From NCBI RefSeq assembly GCF_017744955.1, contig NZ_JAGIAG010000003.1, positions 124,001 through 188,000 on the forward strand: a DNA stretch of 64,000 nucleotides. Direction: 5' to 3'. Numbering within the stretch: the first letter of the stretch is position 1; each line of letters opens with the position of its first letter. Origin of the DNA: Dokdonella sp. GTDB taxonomy: Bacteria > Pseudomonadota > Gammaproteobacteria > Xanthomonadales > Rhodanobacteraceae. The translations under genes and the position numbers were made by a program. Shown piece by piece: positions 1-10,000 of the stretch. Below the pieces are notes generated by a model. The model had not been told where the DNA came from, did no database searches, and saw only the letters and a list, made by a program, of their open reading frames with translations.

Positions 1-573
1 CTGCGCACCGATCCGGCGGCGAAGTTCATGGTCATCGCGCTGGTGTTCTACGCCGCCTCGACCTTCGAAGGCTCGATGATGGCGATCAAGACCGTCAACG
101 CGCTCTCGCACTACACCGACTGGACCGTCGCGCACGTGCACTCCGGCTCGATCGGCTGGGTCGCGATGATCACCATCGGCTCGCTCTACGCGATGGCGCC
201 GCGCGCGCTCGGCCAGCCGGCGATGTACTCCACGCGCGCGATGAACGTGCACTTCTGGATGCACACGGTCGGCCTGCTGCTGTACGTGATCGCGATGTGG
301 TTCGCCGGCGTCACCGAGGGCCTGATGTGGCGCGCGACCGAAGCGGACGGATCGCTGACGCACTCCTTCATCGCCAGCCTGCTCGCCGCCAAGCCGTACT
401 ACGTGGTGCGCTGGTTCGGCGGCGTGCTGGTCGTCGGCGGCATGGTGGTGATGGCGTGGAACCTGTGGCACACGGCGGCGGACGCGCGCGCGCATCTGAT
501 CAAGCCGATCCCGGTGCCGATCCCCGAACCCGAACCGCGCCAGGTTCCCGCGCCGCTGCCGGCGCTGAGTTGA
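1..573 (+). CDS. ccoN: CcoN, cbb3-type cytochrome c oxidase subunit I (3' end)
   Basis: This is the C-terminal part of the catalytic haem-copper subunit of cbb3 oxidase, which reduces O2 to water in the inner membrane. The frame is open from the first base, so the 5' end lies outside the window. About 190 residues remain. They contain the helix with the H-V-H pair (in TVAHVHSGSIGWVAM) that ligates haem b and haem b3 in this family, followed by two more membrane helices and a Pro-rich tail. The ccoO, ccoQ and ccoP genes follow in the usual order, which supports the call. The promoter and any FNR site would be upstream of the window. Confidence 0.93.
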   Translation: MRTDPAAKFMVIALVFYAASTFEGSMMAIKTVNALSHYTDWTVAHVHSGSIGWVAMITIGSLYAMAPRALGQPAMYSTRAMNVHFWMHTVGLLLYVIAMWFAGVTEGLMWRATEADGSLTHSFIASLLAAKPYYVVRWFGGVLVVGGMVVMAWNLWHTAADARAHLIKPIPVPIPEPEPRQVPAPLPALS

Positions 574-662
574 TGCGCCCGTCCATGAGCACTGCTTCGG
601 TCAGGTATTCGAGCCGGAAGCGCGATCTCATTTCGTCAGCACTCTAATTAGGGGCCACGACA

Positions 663-1316
663 ATGGCAGGTGGTTACAAGTACTTCGAGGCGATCGAGAA
701 GAATGCCGGCCTGCTCGGCATCCTGACCGCGATCATGGTGTCGATCGGCGGCCTGGCCGAGATCACGCCGCTGTTCATGCGCGCGCACGAGGTGAAGGCG
801 GCGCCGGGCGTGAAGCCCTACGATCCGCTGCGCCTCGCCGGCAAGGACATCTACGTGCGCGAGGGCTGCTATCTGTGCCACACGCAGATGATCCGCGCGC
901 TGCGCGCCGAGACCGAACGCTACGGGCCGTTCTCGACCGCCGAGGAATCGGTCTACGACCGTCCTCACCAATGGGGCTCCAAGCGCACCGGGCCGGACCT
1001 CGCGCGCGTCGGCGGCAAGTATTCCGACGAGTGGCAGCGCGTGCATCTGAAGGATCCGCGCGCGGTCGTGCCGGAATCGAACATGCCCGGCTACCCGTGG
1101 CTGATGCAGGCGCTGGTCGATCCGGACGAGATCACGCAGAAGCTGCGCGTGCTGCGCCTGCTCGGCGATCCCTACACCGACGAGGACATCGCCAACGCCG
1201 CCGCCGCGGTGGTCGGCCGCACCGAGATGGAAGCGCTGATCGCCTACCTGCAAGGCCTCGGCATCGCCAACGAACCGGCGGCAGCGACCGCGTCGACGGC
1301 GCAGGCCAAGCCATGA
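663..1316 (+). CDS. ccoO: CcoO, cbb3 oxidase mono-haem cytochrome c subunit
   Basis: CcoO is the membrane-anchored mono-haem c subunit that passes electrons to CcoN. The 217-residue product has an N-terminal membrane helix (about residues 15-38), then a periplasmic cytochrome domain with a single CYLCH haem-binding motif at 69-73 and the family sequence HTQMIRAL just after it. Later Met residues (for example in ESNMPGYPW) supply the axial ligand. The gene starts 89 nt after ccoN, behind an AGGGG Shine-Dalgarno sequence, and its stop overlaps the ccoQ start as ATGA. Length is typical of the family (about 200-240 residues). Confidence 0.95.
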   Translation: MAGGYKYFEAIEKNAGLLGILTAIMVSIGGLAEITPLFMRAHEVKAAPGVKPYDPLRLAGKDIYVREGCYLCHTQMIRALRAETERYGPFSTAEESVYDRPHQWGSKRTGPDLARVGGKYSDEWQRVHLKDPRAVVPESNMPGYPWLMQALVDPDEITQKLRVLRLLGDPYTDEDIANAAAAVVGRTEMEALIAYLQGLGIANEPAAATASTAQAKP

Positions 1317-1498
1317 ACGCCCTCTGGGGTCATCTCACCGGCGTGCTGATCGTGCTGATGATGGCGAGCTTCGTCGGCATCTGGATCTGGGTCTGGAACG
1401 GCCGCCACAAGAGCAAGTTCGACGCGCTCGCGCGCCTGCCGATGGAAGACGAACCGATCGAAAGCGAGCCGCGGAAAAACGGGAGGACACGGCGATGA
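1313..1498 (+). CDS. ccoQ: CcoQ, cbb3 oxidase small subunit IV
   Basis: A 61-residue protein with one membrane helix (about residues 8-28), followed by a charged cytoplasmic tail containing RHKSKFDALARLPMED. CcoQ-type subunits stabilise the cbb3 complex and are not catalytic. The start codon overlaps the ccoO stop (ATGA), and its own stop overlaps the ccoP start in the same way, so translation is probably coupled. The call rests on position between ccoO and ccoP, size, and the single helix with an acidic/basic tail. Sequence conservation in this family is low. Confidence 0.88.
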   Translation: MNALWGHLTGVLIVLMMASFVGIWIWVWNGRHKSKFDALARLPMEDEPIESEPRKNGRTRR

Positions 1499-2406
1499 GC
1501 GCATTCTGGTCCGGCTGGATCATGTTCCTGGTCGTGCTGAACTTCGGCATCACGCTGTTCCTGTTCGTCTGGGGACAGTTCGTCGCGATCCCGACCCAGC
1601 CCGACGGCACCAGCGGCCACGTCTGGGCGCACGGCGTGCTGCGCGAAGGCGTGCGCCGGCTGCCGCTGTGGTGGGTATTGATGTCGGCCAGCGTGTTCGT
1701 CATCGGCATGGTCTATCTGGTGCTGTATCCCGGATTCGGCAGCTACAAGGGCCTGATCGGCTGGAGCGCGCACGACCAGCTCGCGCGCGAGAGCGCCGCG
1801 AACCAGGCCAAGCTGACGCCGGTGCTGCAGAGCTTCGAGGGCCGCAGCGTCGAGCAGCTCGCCGCGATGCCGGAGGCGACGCGCATGGGCCATCGCCTGT
1901 TCGTCGACAACTGCGCCGCGTGCCACGGCCTGGATGGCCGCGGCAACCACGCCGTCGGCGCACCCGACCTGACCGACCAGGACTGGCTCTGGGGCGGCAG
2001 CAGCGAGGCGATCCTGACCAGCATCCTCGACGGCCGCCGCGGCACCATGCCGCCGTTCCAGGCGACCTTCAGCAACGAGGACATCGAACGCCTCGCCAAC
2101 TACGTGCAGAGCCTGTCCGGCCCGCCGCACTCGCCGTCGCGCGCGGCCGAAGGCAAGGCGCAGTTCACCGTCTGCTCGACCTGCCACGGCGTCGAGGGCA
2201 AGGGCAATCCGGCGCTCGGCGCGCCGAATCTGACCCACGCCAGGCGCCTCTACGGCGGCGACCTCGCCACCATCGAGCAGACCATCCGCTACGGCCGCAG
2301 CGGCACCATGCCCGCGTGGCGCACGCGCCTCGGCGAGGGCGACGTGCGCCTGATCGCGGCGTGGATCTACGCGAAGTCGCACGGCGGCGACGCCGAGCGG
2401 CACTGA
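1495..2406 (+). CDS. ccoP: CcoP, cbb3 oxidase di-haem cytochrome c subunit
   Basis: CcoP is the di-haem c subunit of cbb3 oxidase that receives electrons from soluble or membrane cytochromes. The 303-residue product has two N-terminal membrane helices (about residues 8-28 and 58-80), then two tandem cytochrome c domains in the periplasm with haem motifs CAACH at 140-144 and CSTCH at 227-231. Each is followed by a Met ligand loop (RGTMPPF near 182-188, SGTMPAW further on). The start overlaps the ccoQ stop as ATGA. Length and domain order match the family. Confidence 0.95.
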   Translation: MSAFWSGWIMFLVVLNFGITLFLFVWGQFVAIPTQPDGTSGHVWAHGVLREGVRRLPLWWVLMSASVFVIGMVYLVLYPGFGSYKGLIGWSAHDQLARESAANQAKLTPVLQSFEGRSVEQLAAMPEATRMGHRLFVDNCAACHGLDGRGNHAVGAPDLTDQDWLWGGSSEAILTSILDGRRGTMPPFQATFSNEDIERLANYVQSLSGPPHSPSRAAEGKAQFTVCSTCHGVEGKGNPALGAPNLTHARRLYGGDLATIEQTIRYGRSGTMPAWRTRLGEGDVRLIAAWIYAKSHGGDAERH

Positions 2407-2422
2407 GGCGACGGAGCAGCCG

Positions 2423-2647
2423 GTGGCCCGATCCGCCGCCACGCCGACGCGCACCGACGCCGGCCGGGCCTGGTACCGCCAGCCGGTGCTGTGGCTCGGC
2501 GCGCTGCTGCTGGCCGGTTCGCTCGGCGGCTGCATCTGGATGATCGTGCTCGGCGTGCAGAACGCCGACGAAGCCGTGCCAACCGGCGAGCGTGTGTTCA
2601 AGGTGCCGACGGCGCAACCGCCGCCGGCACAGGCGACGCCGCGGTGA
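2423..2647 (+). CDS. short FixH-like membrane protein of the cbb3 operon
   Basis: A 74-residue protein from a GTG start, with one membrane helix (about residues 20-46) and a short Pro-rich periplasmic tail. The helix region, AWYRQPVLWLGALLLAG then VQNADEAV, resembles the N-terminal segment of FixH, a cbb3 assembly factor that works with the copper ATPase CcoI. Canonical FixH is about twice as long and carries a periplasmic domain that is absent here. Position supports the role: FixH normally lies just before the copper ATPase gene, and this stop overlaps the ccoI start as GTGA. It is either a reduced FixH or a separate short family. Confidence 0.7.
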   Translation: MARSAATPTRTDAGRAWYRQPVLWLGALLLAGSLGGCIWMIVLGVQNADEAVPTGERVFKVPTAQPPPAQATPR

Positions 2648-5082
2648 ACGCGGACGGCTGCTGGCACTGCGGCGAACCGCTGCCCGCGGCCGATGCGCCG
2701 CAGGCGCAGGTCGGCGGCGTCGCGCGCACGGTCTGCTGCCAGGGTTGCCGCGCCGCGGCGGAATGGATCGACAAGCTCGGCCTGGCCGACTACTACCGCT
2801 TGCGCAGCGAACCGGCGCAGCGTCCGTCGGCGGCCGCGTCCGATGCGGACGCCTGGGAGCGCGCCGATCTCGCCCGCCACGTCGTGCGCGAACTCGACGG
2901 CGACGAGCGTGAGACGATCCTGCTCGTCGACGGCCTGCGCTGCAGCGCCTGCGTCTGGCTGATCGAACGCTCGCTCGGCGCCCTCGCCGGCGTGCGCCGC
3001 GTGCAGGTCAACGCCGGCGCGCAGCGCGCGCGCGTGGTGTGGGACGCGACGCGCTGTTCGCTGCCCAGGATCCTCGCCGCGCTCGCGCGCACCGGCTATC
3101 GCGGCCTGCCACTCGACGTCGCCGCGCTCGACGACGCACGCCGGCGCGAATCGCGCCTCGCCTTGAAGCGGCTGATCGTCGCCGGCTTCGGCGCGATGCA
3201 GGCGATGATGTACGCCAGTGCGCTCTACCTCGGCGCGTTCGACGCGTCCGACACCTCCACGCGCGACCTGTTCCGCTGGCTCGGCCTGCTCGTCGCGACG
3301 CCGGTGGTGTTCTATTCGGCCGCGCCGTTCTTCGCCGGCGCGCTGCGTTCCGTGCGCGCGCGCCGGCTCGGCATGGACGTGCCGGTCGCGCTGGCGATCG
3401 CGCTGATCTATCTCGCCAGCCTGGTCGAGGCGATCCGCGGCGGCGAGGAGGTCTACTTCGATTCGATCGGCATGTTCGTGTTCTTCCTGCTGGTCGGCCG
3501 CTACCTGGAAATGCGCGCGCGCCATCGCGCCGGCGATCTCGGCGACGCGCTGGCGCGACTGACGCCGATGTTCGCCGACCGCGTGCGCGCCGACGGCTCG
3601 CTCGAACGCGTCGCCGCCGCCGAGCTCGCGCGCGGCGATCGCGTGCACGTCGCCGAAGGCGGCGCGGTGCCGGCCGACGGCGTACTCGAAAGCGGGCACT
3701 GCCGCGTCGACGAGGCGCTGCTGTCGGGCGAATCGGCCGCGGTCGCCAAGCGCACCGGCGACATGCTGGTCGCCGGCAGCCTGCTCGTGCAGGGACCGGC
3801 GCGGCTGCGCGTCGAGCAGATCGGCGCCGACACCGTGTTGGCCGGCATCCTCGCCCTCGTCGCGCGCGCGCAGACCGAACGGCCGCGCCTCGCCGTCGCC
3901 GGCGAGCGCGCCGCCGCCGGCTTCGTCGCGCGCGTGCTCGCGCTGGCCGCGCTCACTGCGTTCGGCTGGAGCCTGCTCGATCCCGCGCGCGCGTTCACCG
4001 CCACGCTGGCGGTGCTGGTCGTCTCCTGCCCCTGCGCGCTGGCGCTGGCGGTGCCGGCTGCGCTGACGCGCGCGCTCGCCGTGCTGGCGCAGCGTGGCGT
4101 GCTGGTGGTGCGGCCGGACGCGATAGAAGCGCTGGCGACGGCGACGCAGGTGGTGTTCGACAAGACCGGCACGCTGACCCAGGCGCCGCTCCGGCTCGAA
4201 CGCGTCGAACTCCTGCGCGGCGATTCGCGCGAGGAGGCACTCGCGCTCGCCGGCGCGCTCGCGCACGGCAGCCGCCATCCGGTCGCACGCGCGCTCGCCG
4301 ACGCGGCGACGCCGGCATCGCCGCGCGTCGTCGACGCGCTGCGCGCGCACGCCGGCGACGGCCTCGAAGGCATCGTCGACGGCCGCCACCTGCGCCTGGG
4401 TCGCGGCGATTTCGCCTTGGCCGGCACGGCGCGCGCGACCGCGCACGACGACGACGCCGTCGTGCTCGCCGATGCGGACGGCGCGATCGCCGCCTTCCAT
4501 CTCGCCGAACGCCTGCGCGCGGACGCGCGCGCGGCGCTCGACGCCTTGCGCGCCGACGGCCTGGCCATCGAGATCGTCAGCGGCGACGCGCAAGGCAAGG
4601 TCGCCGACGTCGCCGCGCGTCTCGGCGTGGACACCTGGCACGCGCGCCAGCGACCGGCCGACAAGCTGGCGCGGTTGACCGCGCTGCGCGCCGATGGCGC
4701 GCGCGTGATCGCCGTCGGCGACGGCATCAACGACGCGCCGGTGCTGGCCGGCGCCGACATCGCCGTCGCGCTCGCCGCCGGCGCCGAACTCGCGCAAGCC
4801 TCGAGCGACGTGGTACTCGCCGGCGAACGCCTCGGCGCGATCGCCGAGGCGCGCGCGATCGCGCGCGAGACGATGACGATCCTGCGCCAGAACCAGCGCT
4901 GGGCACTCGGCTACAACCTGGCGGTGGTGCCGTTCGGCGCGCTCGGTTTCGTGCCGCCGTGGCTGGCGGCGCTCGGCATGTCGATCAGCTCGCTGGTGGT
5001 CGTGCTGAACGCGCTGCGCATCGGCCGCCGGCGCGAGCGCGCGGCGCGACCGGCGCGCCTGCGCCGCGAGGCGGCGGCATGA
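2644..5082 (+). CDS. ccoI: CcoI/FixI copper-translocating P-type ATPase
   Basis: An 812-residue P1B-type ATPase that exports Cu(I) across the inner membrane to supply the CuB site of cbb3 oxidase. A Cys-rich N-terminal segment comes first (CWHCG at 6-10, CCQGC at 31-35), then a heavy-metal-associated domain with CSAC at 100-103, membrane helices, the metal-binding CPC motif at 462-464, the phosphorylated Asp in DKTGT at 506 and the hinge GDGINDAP near 692. The GTG start at 2644 was chosen because it overlaps the preceding stop as GTGA and opens directly onto the Cys-rich segment. The stop overlaps the ccoS start. Confidence 0.94.
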   Translation: MNADGCWHCGEPLPAADAPQAQVGGVARTVCCQGCRAAAEWIDKLGLADYYRLRSEPAQRPSAAASDADAWERADLARHVVRELDGDERETILLVDGLRCSACVWLIERSLGALAGVRRVQVNAGAQRARVVWDATRCSLPRILAALARTGYRGLPLDVAALDDARRRESRLALKRLIVAGFGAMQAMMYASALYLGAFDASDTSTRDLFRWLGLLVATPVVFYSAAPFFAGALRSVRARRLGMDVPVALAIALIYLASLVEAIRGGEEVYFDSIGMFVFFLLVGRYLEMRARHRAGDLGDALARLTPMFADRVRADGSLERVAAAELARGDRVHVAEGGAVPADGVLESGHCRVDEALLSGESAAVAKRTGDMLVAGSLLVQGPARLRVEQIGADTVLAGILALVARAQTERPRLAVAGERAAAGFVARVLALAALTAFGWSLLDPARAFTATLAVLVVSCPCALALAVPAALTRALAVLAQRGVLVVRPDAIEALATATQVVFDKTGTLTQAPLRLERVELLRGDSREEALALAGALAHGSRHPVARALADAATPASPRVVDALRAHAGDGLEGIVDGRHLRLGRGDFALAGTARATAHDDDAVVLADADGAIAAFHLAERLRADARAALDALRADGLAIEIVSGDAQGKVADVAARLGVDTWHARQRPADKLARLTALRADGARVIAVGDGINDAPVLAGADIAVALAAGAELAQASSDVVLAGERLGAIAEARAIARETMTILRQNQRWALGYNLAVVPFGALGFVPPWLAALGMSISSLVVVLNALRIGRRRERAARPARLRREAAA

Positions 5083-5321
5083 ACATCCTGCTCGCGCTGA
5101 TCCCAGTGTCGATCCTGCTGCTGATCGCCGCCGGCATCGCGTTCTTCTGGGCGGTCGATCACGACCAGTTCGACGACATGGACACGCCCGCGCTGCTGCC
5201 GCTGCTCGACGATCCCGGTGTCGGCGGAAGTCCCGAACCCGCCGCCGTTTCCGGCCGCGCCGGAGCGCCGGCCGCTTCGGACGATGCCGCACGCGGCGAG
5301 TCGCGGGACGCGACGGCATGA
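5079..5321 (+). CDS. ccoS: CcoS, cbb3 oxidase maturation protein
   Basis: An 80-residue protein with one N-terminal membrane helix (residues 3-25) ending in FFWAVDHDQFDDMDTP, the signature of CcoS. CcoS is needed for cofactor insertion into cbb3 oxidase. The start overlaps the ccoI stop (ATGA), and the stop overlaps the next start (ATGA). The C-terminal 40 residues are an Ala/Pro/Asp-rich extension, which makes it longer than many CcoS proteins (about 45-70 residues). That tail shows no recognisable motif. Confidence 0.9.
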   Translation: MNILLALIPVSILLLIAAGIAFFWAVDHDQFDDMDTPALLPLLDDPGVGGSPEPAAVSGRAGAPAASDDAARGESRDATA

Positions 5322-6046
5322 GCGGCGGTCTCACGCTCGGCGCCGCGTTGCTGCTCGGTCTCGCCGCGAGCGGGCATTGCCTGGTCATGTGCGGCGGCAT
5401 CTCGGCCGCGCTCGGCATCGCCACCGCCAAGCGCGCCGACGGTCGTCCGCATCCGATGCTGCTGCTGGGCTACCAGCTCGGCCGCATCGTCTCGTACACG
5501 CTGGCGGGCCTGGTGATCGGCGGCGTGCTCGGCGGGCTGTTCGGCCTGCTCGATCTCGACGCGGTGCGCGCCACCCTGCGCGCGCTAGGCGCGGCGGCGC
5601 TGCTGCTCGGCGCGCTGGTCGCGTTCGGACGCGTGCGCGATCCGGGCTTCGGCATCGGCCGGCGCCTGTGGTCGAAACTGGCCCCGCTCGGCCGCCGCCT
5701 GCTGCCGGTGACGAACCTGCCGCGCGCGTTCGCGTTCGGTCTGGTGTGGGGCTGGATGCCGTGCGGCTTCGTCTACACCGTGCTGCTGATCGCGGCGACG
5801 CGCCTCGACGCGCTCGACGCCGCCGCGACGATGGCCGCGTTCGGCCTCGGCACCGCGCCGGCGCTGTTCGCCGGCAGCCTCGGCGCGCAGCGCCTGGCCG
5901 GCTGGGCCGGCCGCCCCGGCGCGCGCCGCGCCGCCGGCTGCGTGCTGCTCGCCAGCGCCGCCCTGACCCTGGCCGGACCCTGGCTGCCCGGCGCGCACTG
6001 GATGCATGCGTGGCTGCCGTTCGATTGCGCGCACGGTTCGAGTTGA
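5318..6046 (+). CDS. TauE/SafE-type membrane protein (cbb3 operon)
   Basis: A 242-residue inner-membrane protein with about six predicted helices. It carries two Cys-containing helix motifs, GHCLVMCGGI near residue 19 and GWMPCGFVY near residue 146, typical of the COG2836-like 'sulfite exporter TauE/SafE' group. Members of this group are often found at the end of cco operons and are proposed to act in copper or thiol/haem handling during cytochrome maturation. That role is inferred from context and is not shown here. The gene overlaps ccoS by 4 nt and is the last gene of the operon. Confidence 0.82.
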   Translation: MSGGLTLGAALLLGLAASGHCLVMCGGISAALGIATAKRADGRPHPMLLLGYQLGRIVSYTLAGLVIGGVLGGLFGLLDLDAVRATLRALGAAALLLGALVAFGRVRDPGFGIGRRLWSKLAPLGRRLLPVTNLPRAFAFGLVWGWMPCGFVYTVLLIAATRLDALDAAATMAAFGLGTAPALFAGSLGAQRLAGWAGRPGARRAAGCVLLASAALTLAGPWLPGAHWMHAWLPFDCAHGSS

Positions 6047-6103
6047 AACGTTGCTGTCCGAATACGTTGCGTTCACCGACATTGACGATCATTCGAGACT
6101 GAC

Positions 6104-6119
6104 TGCGCGCTGACGCGCA
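6104..6119 (+). terminator. possible terminator after the cco operon
   Basis: A short hairpin, TGCGCG-CTGA-CGCGCA, followed by TTTCG, lies 57 nt after the last cco gene. The stem is only 6 bp and the T-run is short, so this is a weak call. Confidence 0.3.
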
Positions 6120-6171
6120 TTTCGCCTCGGGTCGCGCCGGCTTCGGGGTTTCGCTATTTTGCGACGCAGCA

Positions 6172-6771
6172 ATGACTCCCTATCACTCCCCCACCCGCCC
6201 GCCGCGCCGTGACCACCGCGCCGCCACCACGTCGCCGGCGACCGTCGACGGCGATGCGTTCCGCACCGTCGACGGGCAGACCTTGTGGCTGCGCCCGGTG
6301 CGGCCGGACGACGTCGAGGCGCTGCAGCGCGGCTTCGCGCGGCTGACGCCGGAGCAGATCCGCCTGCGCGTGTTCCATCGCATGAACGAGCTGTCGCCGG
6401 AGATGCTGCACCTGCTCGCCAACGTCGATCCCGAGCGGGGCGCCGCCTTCGTCGCGACCGATGCGGACGGCGAGATCCGCGGCGAAGGACGCCTCTACGT
6501 CGACCGCACGCTGGACAGCGCCGAGTTCGCGCTGATCGTCGATCCCTCGCTCACCGGCAAGGGCGTCGGCCGCGCGCTGCTGCGCCGGCTGCTCGCCGAA
6601 AGCCGTCGCCGCGGCTTGCGCGAGCTGTGGGGCCTGGTGCTGACCGAGAACACCGCGATGCTCGATCTGGCCGCCTATCTCGGCGCCGAGCGCGAGGCGA
6701 TTCCCGGCGAACTCGACACCGTGCGCGTGCGTTTCGCGCTCGACGATCCGCGCCTCGCCGCGACCGATTGA
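6172..6771 (+). CDS. GNAT-family N-acetyltransferase
   Basis: A 199-residue protein with a flexible Pro/Arg/Thr-rich N-terminal tail (about 35 residues), then one GNAT fold that transfers acetyl from acetyl-CoA to an amine. LRPVRPDDVEALQRGF near residue 41 resembles the acetyltransferase domain of Pat-type protein lysine acetyltransferases. The acetyl-CoA pyrophosphate loop is GKGVGRALL near residues 129-137. The substrate cannot be read from the sequence. It stands alone between the cco operon and the large secreted gene; no other in-frame Met before the domain would give a sensible start. Confidence 0.85.
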   Translation: MTPYHSPTRPPRRDHRAATTSPATVDGDAFRTVDGQTLWLRPVRPDDVEALQRGFARLTPEQIRLRVFHRMNELSPEMLHLLANVDPERGAAFVATDADGEIRGEGRLYVDRTLDSAEFALIVDPSLTGKGVGRALLRRLLAESRRRGLRELWGLVLTENTAMLDLAAYLGAEREAIPGELDTVRVRFALDDPRLAATD

Positions 6772-6812
6772 GGCGTTCCGGCAGTCGCCGATGTAAAGAC
6801 GGGCGAAAGCGC

Positions 6813-6840
6813 TTGTAATCAATCTGTCGTCACATAGACT
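6813..6840 (+). promoter_or_regulatory. weak candidate sigma-70 promoter for the gene at 7061
   Basis: TTGTAA and TAGACT are separated by 16 bp about 220 nt before the start codon at 7061. Both hexamers match the consensus only partly. The rest of the 289-nt gap after the GNAT gene shows no further gene. Confidence 0.22.
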
Positions 6841-7060
6841 CCATCCCCAGGGGGAAAGGAATCATTCTTCAGACGGACAAGTGGGGGTCCGGCTGGAGAT
6901 CATCACGACGGTCGCGTGTCGGGTTCATCCACCCGGCCAAGGCATCCCATTGGAATCCCTCCGCTGCGCGTCGCGAGCCGCCGCAGCCGGCGTTGCGTCG
7001 CGCCCGGAATACGCACGCCCGGGCGCGAAGTCCATTCTGCATTCGCATTCCGGGGGTTTC

Positions 7061-10000
7061 ATGCGCAAGTTGCTATTGCCTTTCGCTTTCACGTTGACCA
7101 TCGCGGCCGGCGCCACGGCCGCTTATCTGCAGTTCGCCCATCCCGACGGATGGCACGAGCAGGACGAAGGCGAGGACGACGACGGTCCTCCCAACGGCGA
7201 CGACTGGATTCTCCGCTACACCTATCCGACCGGACGATTCGACCCGGCCTGGGCCACCGAGGCCGCCGTGGCCAACCGCGCCATCGCGCAGGCGGCGCCG
7301 GCCGGCGTCAGGACCTACCAGAAGACCCGCGTTCCGGATTCTCCGCTGACCCTCGACGCGAACCGCTTCACGCCGCTCGGGCCGATGCCGGAGAACAACA
7401 CCCAGCAGAGCTACGGTTCGGTCTCCGGCCGCGTCAACGTCATCGCGGTCGATCCCGTCGATCCGACCATCGCCTACGCGGGCACCGACGGCGGCGGCAT
7501 CTGGAAGACCACGACCTGCTGCTCGCTCGATGCGCCGCCGAACAACACCACCACCTGGGAGATCGTCACCGACATCCCGGAAATCGCCGGCCTGTCGATC
7601 TCCGATCTCACGATCGATCCGAACGACCACCGGACGATCTACGCGGCGACCGGCGACCTCAACTTCGGCAACTTCTCCTTCGGCGCCAACGGTGTGCTGA
7701 AGAGCACCGACCAGGGCGCCAGCTGGCGCCTGCTCGGCACCGAGGTGTTCAGTCCGTATTACGCGCCGATCGGCGGCGGCTTCCCGCAGTACCAGGCCAT
7801 CGGTAAGGTCGCCGTCGATCCGAACGACTCGCGCACCATCGTCGTCGGCACCAAGACCAGCGTGTACTTCTCCTACGACGCCGGCGAGAACTGGACCGGC
7901 CCGTGCTTCGTCAACGAATTCGCCACCAGCGCGAACCGCCAGCGCCAGGACGTCACCGGCCTGATCCCGGTCAGCAACGGCGACGGCAGCACGCGGCTGT
8001 ACGTGGCGATCGGCACGCGCGGCAACGCGACGCCGACGCAGCCGGACATCGGCCAGAACGGCGCCAACGGCGTCTATCGCCTGGAGCGCATTCCGGGCGG
8101 CGGCTGCCCGGCCACCGGCGCGTGGACGCTGCTCGCCAACGGCTGGCCGGCGGGAACCGGCAGCGGCAATCCGACCGGCACCGCCGGGGGCACCGACATC
8201 GGCCGCATCGAGCTGGCCGTCTCGGCGAGCCAACCGGAGACGATCTACGCGATGGCGGCTTCGGTGTCGGGCTCCAACGTGCTCGGCGTATGGCGCAGCA
8301 ACGATCGCGGCGACACCTGGACCAAGACGGCTTCCACCGCGAACGTCGCCCGCTGCGGCAGCGACGGCAACTCGACCGGCGGCGGCACGCAGATGTGGTA
8401 CGACGCCGGCCTCGCCGTGCATCCGACCAATCCGGAAATCACCTTCCTGTCGGGCTTCGACCTGTACCGCTCGACCGACGGCGGCGCCAGCTACGTCGAC
8501 ATCACCTGCGGCTGGACGACCAAGCCGGCGGGAACGCTCGACCACGTCCACGTCGACCACCACGCGCGCGCGTTCCTGCCGGGCGGCGGCGAGAAGATGC
8601 TGATCGGCAGCGACGGCGGCGTGTACTACACGGAGAATTCGACCGCGCCGTTCCCGAGCTTCCGCCAGCTCAACGAGACGCTGAACACGATCGAGTTCTA
8701 TTTCGGCGACATCACGTCGAACTTCGCCAATTCCGCGACGCCGGCGATCGGCGCCGGCGCGCAGGACAACGGCTGCTCGGCGGTCAAGTTCGACGGCCAG
8801 CCGGTCGGGCCGGTCAAATGGACGTCCAACTGCGCCGGCGACGGCACCACCACGAAGATCGAGCCGATCGGCAACGCGATCTGGTTCAACTCCAGCCAGT
8901 ACGGCTCGCTCGCGCGCAGCCTCACCTACGGCAACACGATGTCGGGCGGCTTCTCCACCGCGTCCGGCAACACCGGCGGCACCTGGGGCGGCACGGGCGA
9001 CCTGTCCAGCACGATCTTCGCGATGTCCTACGACATCTACAAATGGGGCGCGCTCGACGCGCCGGACAGCGGATGCAGCACGGCGAACGGCTGCAACCAC
9101 ATGATCGCCGGCACCAACCGCCTGTGGGAGACGATCGACATGACCAACGCCAACACGACCGCGATGCGCGCGTCGTGGAAGGCGCGCACGCCGAACCTGA
9201 CCAAGAACACGCTGGTGCTCGGCACCAGCAACCGTTCCTACATCAACTACGTCGCCTACTCCTTCACCGATCCGACGGTGGCGGCGGTCGGCACCACCGA
9301 CGGCAACGTGCAGATCGTGTTCGGCCTCGGCACCAGCGTGGCGGCCAACTGTCCGGCGACCCCGCCGACCGACGGCAACTGCGCGCAGGCGATCGACCTG
9401 ACCGACGGCAACCGCGTGCTGCCGAACCGTCCGATCTTCGGCGTGCGCTTCGATCCGCGCTCGGCGCTCGTCGTCTACGCGGCGGTCGGCGGCTTCGACC
9501 AGAACACGCCGGGACGCCCGGGCCACGTGTTCCAGGCGACCTGCGCCGACTACGGCTGTTCGAGCTTCGCCTGGAAGGACAAGAGCGGCAACCTGCCGAA
9601 CATTCCGGTCGAGCAGATCATGCCGAACCCGAACCGTCCCGATCAGGTGTTCATCGGCACCGACTGGGGCCTGTACTACACCGACGACATCTCGGCCGAT
9701 GCGCCGACCTGGCACTACTTCGAGGACTTCCCGCGCGTGATGGTGTGGGACCTCGCGGTCGATCGCGGCTTCACCACGCTGGCGGCGTTCACGCGCTCGC
9801 GCGGCGCCTGGGTCTGGCCGCTGCCGGACGCGGCGATCGGCCACGGCGCCGACCTCGCGGTCACGCAGACCGGCTCCGCCACGGCGGTCGCCGGCGGCCA
9901 GGCCACCTATGCGATCACGGTGAAGAACAACGGCCCGGACACCGCCAACCAGGTCGTGCTGTCGAGCCCGACCCCGGCCGGCGTGATGCTGTCGGCGATC

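Noticed and set aside
574..662. Possible FNR/Anr site for the cco operon
   Set aside because: No TTGAT-N4-ATCAA match here; the operon promoter should lie upstream of ccoN, outside the window.
1330..5430. Very long open frame antisense to the cco operon
   Set aside because: In GC-rich DNA the strand opposite a real gene often lacks stops. The translation is Arg/Ala/His-rich with no domain, and the plus-strand genes are certain.
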